Source: Rothia kristinae NBRC 15354 (lineage in GTDB: Bacteria; Actinomycetota; Actinomycetes; Actinomycetales; Micrococcaceae). From it: a stretch of DNA of 64,000 nt. The number at the start of each line of letters is the position of its first letter. The first letter of the stretch is position 1. Location of the stretch: NCBI RefSeq assembly GCF_001570865.1, contig NZ_BCSM01000001.1:186001-250000 (forward strand), written 5' to 3'. Positions 61,110-64,000 of this stretch are shown here, one piece after another. Position numbers and translations under genes: made by a program. The notes beneath the pieces are model-generated. The model worked only from the letters and a program-made list of their open reading frames with translations. It did not search any database and was not told the origin of the DNA.

Positions 61110-61988
61110 GTGCTCCTCGAGGCTGACGGCCCGGACCTGGTGGTCCGGGCCGAGAACATGGATGTGCTGCCGCAGCTGCCGCGCGGCGCCTTCTCGATGA
61201 TCTACGTGGATCCGCCGTTCAACACGGGGCGGGCGCAGGTGCGGCGCACCCTGACGACGGCCCCGGCCCGAGACGGGCAGGCCGCGGACCGCACGGGGTT
61301 CAAGGGACGCGGCTACGCCTCGGTGCTGCAGCGGCTAACCCGCTACGACGACGCCTTCGAGGACTATTGGGGGTTCCTGCTGCCCCGGCTGGAGCAGGCC
61401 TGGGAGCTGCTGGCCCCGGACGGCACCCTGTACCTGCACCTGGATTACCGGGAGGTGCACTACGCGAAGGTCATGTGCGACATGGTCTTCGGCCGGGAGT
61501 GCTTCCTGAACGAGATCATCTGGGCCTACGACTACGGGGCGAAGGCCCGACGCCGCTGGCCCACCAAGCACGACAACATCCTGGTGTACGTCAAGGACCC
61601 GAAGGCGTACCACTTCGACGCCGCGGAGGTGGATCGGGAGCCGTACATGGCCCCGGGGCTGGTGACCCCGGAGAAGGCGCGGCGCGGCAAGATGCCCACC
61701 GACGTGTGGTGGCACACCATCGTCTCCCCCACGGGGAAGGAGAAGACGGGGTATCCCACACAGAAGCCGGTAGGGCTGGTGCGCCGCATGGTCGCGGCCT
61801 CCTCCCGTCCCGGGGACTGGGTGCTGGACTTCTTCGCCGGCTCCGGCACGCTCGGGGCGGCGGCCGCGTCGCTGGGGCGCCGCTACGTGTGCATCGACAG
61901 CAGCGAGGAGGCCGTGCGCGTCATGACCGAGCGCCTGCCCGCCGCGCGGGTCCTCGACCAGCCCGATTCCGCCCGACTCGGCCCGTGA
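61110..61988 (+). CDS. Orphan beta-class DNA methyltransferase (N6-adenine/N4-cytosine)
   Basis: 292 residues. The catalytic motif IV, DPPFNTG (about residues 35-41), comes first and the SAM-binding motif I, DFFAGSGTLGAAAA, last (about 239-252), the beta order. WWHTIVSPTGKEKTGYPTQKP is the usual segment before motif X. No restriction endonuclease, specificity subunit or mobility gene lies nearby, and it follows the DEAD-box gene by 11 bases, so it looks like a resident solitary methyltransferase. GTG start without a ribosome binding site, probably coupled to the helicase. The target site cannot be read from sequence. Confidence 0.88.
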   Translation: MLLEADGPDLVVRAENMDVLPQLPRGAFSMIYVDPPFNTGRAQVRRTLTTAPARDGQAADRTGFKGRGYASVLQRLTRYDDAFEDYWGFLLPRLEQAWELLAPDGTLYLHLDYREVHYAKVMCDMVFGRECFLNEIIWAYDYGAKARRRWPTKHDNILVYVKDPKAYHFDAAEVDREPYMAPGLVTPEKARRGKMPTDVWWHTIVSPTGKEKTGYPTQKPVGLVRRMVAASSRPGDWVLDFFAGSGTLGAAAASLGRRYVCIDSSEEAVRVMTERLPAARVLDQPDSARLGP

Positions 61989-61995
61989 CCACGGC

Positions 61996-62850
61996 TCAGC
62001 CTCCTGACGGGTTCAGCGGTTTCCGTCCCGCCATCTCCCGGATGGCCGCCAGCACCTCCGGATCCGTGGTGTTCTCCCCCAGCCGGTTGGGTTTGCCCTC
62101 CCCGTGGTAATCGGAGGAGCCGGTGACCAGCAGGTCGTGACGGGCCGCTAAGTCCAGCAGCCAGCGCCGTCCCGCCTCCGGGTTGTCCCGGTGGTGCACC
62201 TCCACCCCGGCCAGCCCCTCCTCGACCATCGTCTCGAAGGTCTCCTCCCCCACCACGCGGCCGCGGGCGCTGGCCACCGGGTGGGCGAAGACCGGCACCC
62301 CGCCGGCCGCGCGCACCAGCCGCACCGCGCGCACCGCGTCGATGGCCCGGTGCGGCACGTAGTACGGGGAACCGCCGCCTAAGATCGTGGCGAACACGGC
62401 CGAGCGGTTCGGGGCGACACCTGCGGCCACCAGGGCGTCGGCGATGTGCGGGCGGCCCACCGTGGCGTCCCGGCCCGCCTGGGCCAGCACGTCATCCCAG
62501 GTGATCGGGTAGTCCTCGGCCAGCAGCTCCACCATGCGCCGGGCCCGGACCCGGCGGGCCCGGCGGGTCCGCTCGATCTCCCCCAGCAGCGCCTCATCCC
62601 GGGGGTCCTGGAGGTAGCTGAGCAGGTGCACGGAGATCCCGCGCGGATCCTGGCAGGTCACCTCCATGCCCGGAACCAGCTCGATGCCGCAGCACTCGGC
62701 CTGCTCTGTGGCCTCGGCCCAGCCGGCGGTGGAGTCGTGGTCGGTCAGGGCGACGGCGTCCAGGCCGGCGGCCGCCGCGGCGCGCACCAGCTCGGCCGGG
62801 CTCTCGGTGCCGTCCGAGACGGTGGAGTGGGTATGCAGATCGATGCGCAC
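61996..62850 (-). CDS. PHP-domain phosphoesterase, RNase AM/TrpH-like
   Basis: 284 residues. The four PHP motifs are in place: MRIDLHTHSTVSDG, ALTDHDSTAGW, GMEVTC and the late DYHGEGKP with FAHPV. Such proteins are 5'-3' exonucleases on short RNA or nucleotide phosphatases (RNase AM, formerly TrpH/YciV). I start at GTG 62850, since TAGCCT (62862-62857) ends 6 bases before it and homologs begin M-R-I-D-L-H; the GTG at 62856 abuts the box. Its 3' end is 7 bases from the methyltransferase stop. Confidence 0.88.
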   Translation of the reverse strand: MRIDLHTHSTVSDGTESPAELVRAAAAAGLDAVALTDHDSTAGWAEATEQAECCGIELVPGMEVTCQDPRGISVHLLSYLQDPRDEALLGEIERTRRARRVRARRMVELLAEDYPITWDDVLAQAGRDATVGRPHIADALVAAGVAPNRSAVFATILGGGSPYYVPHRAIDAVRAVRLVRAAGGVPVFAHPVASARGRVVGEETFETMVEEGLAGVEVHHRDNPEAGRRWLLDLAARHDLLVTGSSDYHGEGKPNRLGENTTDPEVLAAIREMAGRKPLNPSGG

Positions 62851-62856
62851 AGCCAC

Positions 62857-62862
62857 AGGCTA
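62857..62862 (-). promoter_or_regulatory. Leaderless -10 box of the PHP gene
   Basis: TAGCCT on the minus strand, 6 bases before GTG 62850. The divergent pepP box is 39 bases away. Confidence 0.55.
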
Positions 62863-62900
62863 CCGCCGACCCGCCGCTGACCGGCGCGTGCGCCCCGCGT

Positions 62901-62906
62901 TATCGT
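62901..62906 (+). promoter_or_regulatory. Leaderless -10 box of the aminopeptidase P gene
   Basis: TATCGT, then 6 bases and ATG 62913; no ribosome binding site. Confidence 0.6.
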
Positions 62907-62912
62907 GGGCAC

Positions 62913-64000
62913 ATGACTTCCCAGAACCAGACCCCCGCAGAGACCCCCCTGCCCGAGGGGGAGAACCAGCCGCTGGGCGAGCGGGTCACCAACCGCTCCC
63001 AGCCCCCGCGCTCGGCCGCCTTCAAGGAGTTCATCGGCTCCCAGTGGGCCCCCCGCTCCGAGCAGCTGCCGGCCCGCGCCGAGGTGGCCGAGGCCGCCGC
63101 GCGCCGTCGAGCCGCGATCTCGGCGAAATTCCCCGGCGAGCGCCTGGTCATCCCGGCCGGCCCGCTGAAGGTTCGCTCCAACGACGTCGACTACCGCTTC
63201 CGCCCGCACTCCGCCTTCGCGCATCTGACCGGGTTGGGCGTGGACCACGAGCCGGACGCGGTGCTGGTCATGGAGCCGCTGGCCGAACCCGCCGCGGACG
63301 GCTCCGGGCACGAGGCCACCCTGTACTTCCGGCCCCTGGCCGGGCGGGACACGGACCAGTTCTACTCCGACCCCCGCTACGGGGAGTTCTGGGTCGGCCC
63401 TCAGCCCACGCTGGAGGAGATCCACGCGGAGTACGGCATCGCCACAGCGGACCTGTCCGAGCTGGAGGTCGCGGTGACCAAGAACGCCGGGAACCGGGCC
63501 CTGGGCGGGGTGCAGGTGCGCCTGGTGCGCGAGGTGGATCTGAACGTGGACGCCCTGGTGGACACCTCCCGGTACAACACGGGGGTGGACCTGGAGCAGG
63601 CGGACACCCAGGACGCGGCCCTGACCGAGGCCCTGTCCGAGCTGCGCCTGATGAAGGACGAGGTGGAGGTCGCGAACCTGCGCCGGGCGATCGCCGCGAC
63701 CGTCACCGGCTTCGAGAACATCATCCGCGCCCTGCCCGCCGCGAAGGCCCACCGGCGCGGGGAGCGGGTCGTGGAGACGGCGTTCTTCTCCGCCGCGCGC
63801 ACCGAGGGCAACGACGTCGGCTACGAGACCATCGCCGCGTGCGGGAACAACGCGACCGTGCTGCACTGGATCCGCAACGACGGCACGGTGCGCGACGGCG
63901 AGCTGATGCTCGTGGACGCCGGCGTCGAGGATGACACCCTGTACACCGCGGACATCACCCGCACCTTCCCCGTGGACGGCACCTACACCCCGGTGCAGAA
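62913..64000 (+). CDS. pepP: Xaa-Pro aminopeptidase (PepP-like), 3' end missing
   Basis: First 362 codons of an M24-family aminopeptidase P, which removes N-terminal residues before proline. The N-terminal domain (about 30-245) holds DVDYRFRPHSAFAHLTGLG, and the pita-bread catalytic domain begins near 250 with ACGNNATVLHW and the two metal-binding Asp residues in LMLVDAGVEDDTLYTADITRTFP. The remaining metal ligands lie past the window end. The transcript appears leaderless and divergent from the PHP gene. Confidence 0.93.
   Translation, partial: MTSQNQTPAETPLPEGENQPLGERVTNRSQPPRSAAFKEFIGSQWAPRSEQLPARAEVAEAAARRRAAISAKFPGERLVIPAGPLKVRSNDVDYRFRPHSAFAHLTGLGVDHEPDAVLVMEPLAEPAADGSGHEATLYFRPLAGRDTDQFYSDPRYGEFWVGPQPTLEEIHAEYGIATADLSELEVAVTKNAGNRALGGVQVRLVREVDLNVDALVDTSRYNTGVDLEQADTQDAALTEALSELRLMKDEVEVANLRRAIAATVTGFENIIRALPAAKAHRRGERVVETAFFSAARTEGNDVGYETIAACGNNATVLHWIRNDGTVRDGELMLVDAGVEDDTLYTADITRTFPVDGTYTPVQ

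Overview
The window is about 64 kb of very GC-rich chromosomal DNA from an actinobacterium. Nearly every gene is housekeeping, and the order follows the pdtaS-secA-lpqB-mtrBA and UPF0182-uvrD2-nudC-adnAB blocks known from Mycobacterium and relatives. High GC, GTG starts, many leaderless-type promoters (TANNNT box 6-8 bases before the start codon), MtrAB/LpqB, AdnAB and a coproporphyrin-type heme operon together suggest a member of the Micrococcales, probably Micrococcaceae (Kocuria/Micrococcus-like); the genus is inference. I see no phage, insertion sequence, CRISPR array or rRNA operon.

Layout. 1-6.2 kb: sensor kinase PdtaS (cut by the window edge), a CpaE-like ATPase coupled to a SAF-domain membrane protein, a small helix-turn-helix protein, an unknown protein, a LysM membrane protein and an Rv3235-family protein. 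6.2-15.2 kb: secA, hpf, comF, lpqB, mtrB, mtrA, all on the minus strand (secretion, ribosome hibernation, envelope two-component signalling). 15.4-19.9 kb: a cysteine-free MetE-like protein, chorismate mutase, mnmA and cysteine desulfurase on minus, then trmL on plus. 20-27.7 kb: envelope stress and transport, with an HtrA-type protease (minus), then TPM-domain protein, PspA and a three-gene ABC-2 exporter (plus). 27.7-28.1 kb: initiator tRNA between strong hairpins. 28.1-35.8 kb: UPF0182 membrane protein, PDZ/Lon-like protease, two metallopeptidase-family genes whose 3' ends overlap, and an unknown gene. 35.9-48 kb: DNA repair and nucleotide hygiene (short UvrD2, NudC, AdnB, AdnA, DnaQ-like exonuclease) plus an aminoglycoside-phosphotransferase-like protein with an atypical active site.

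48-58.9 kb: the heme locus. hemE-cgoX-chdC-cpfC-hemC-hemD-hemB-hemL lie head to tail on the minus strand, several with 4-base stop/start overlaps, and hemA diverges from hemE. Together they encode every step from glutamyl-tRNA to heme b through coproporphyrin. 59-64 kb: DUF3107 protein, DEAD-box helicase, an orphan beta-class DNA methyltransferase, a PHP-domain phosphoesterase and an Xaa-Pro aminopeptidase cut by the right edge.

No single obviously new multi-gene system stands out. The most interesting points are the density of leaderless promoters (one -10 box begins with the mnmA stop codon), a 26-bp perfect inverted repeat next to the initiator tRNA gene, tandem 10-bp repeats inside the heme operon, the orphan methyltransferase, the UvrD2 lacking its C-terminal region, and the pseudokinase-like gene next to adnAB.
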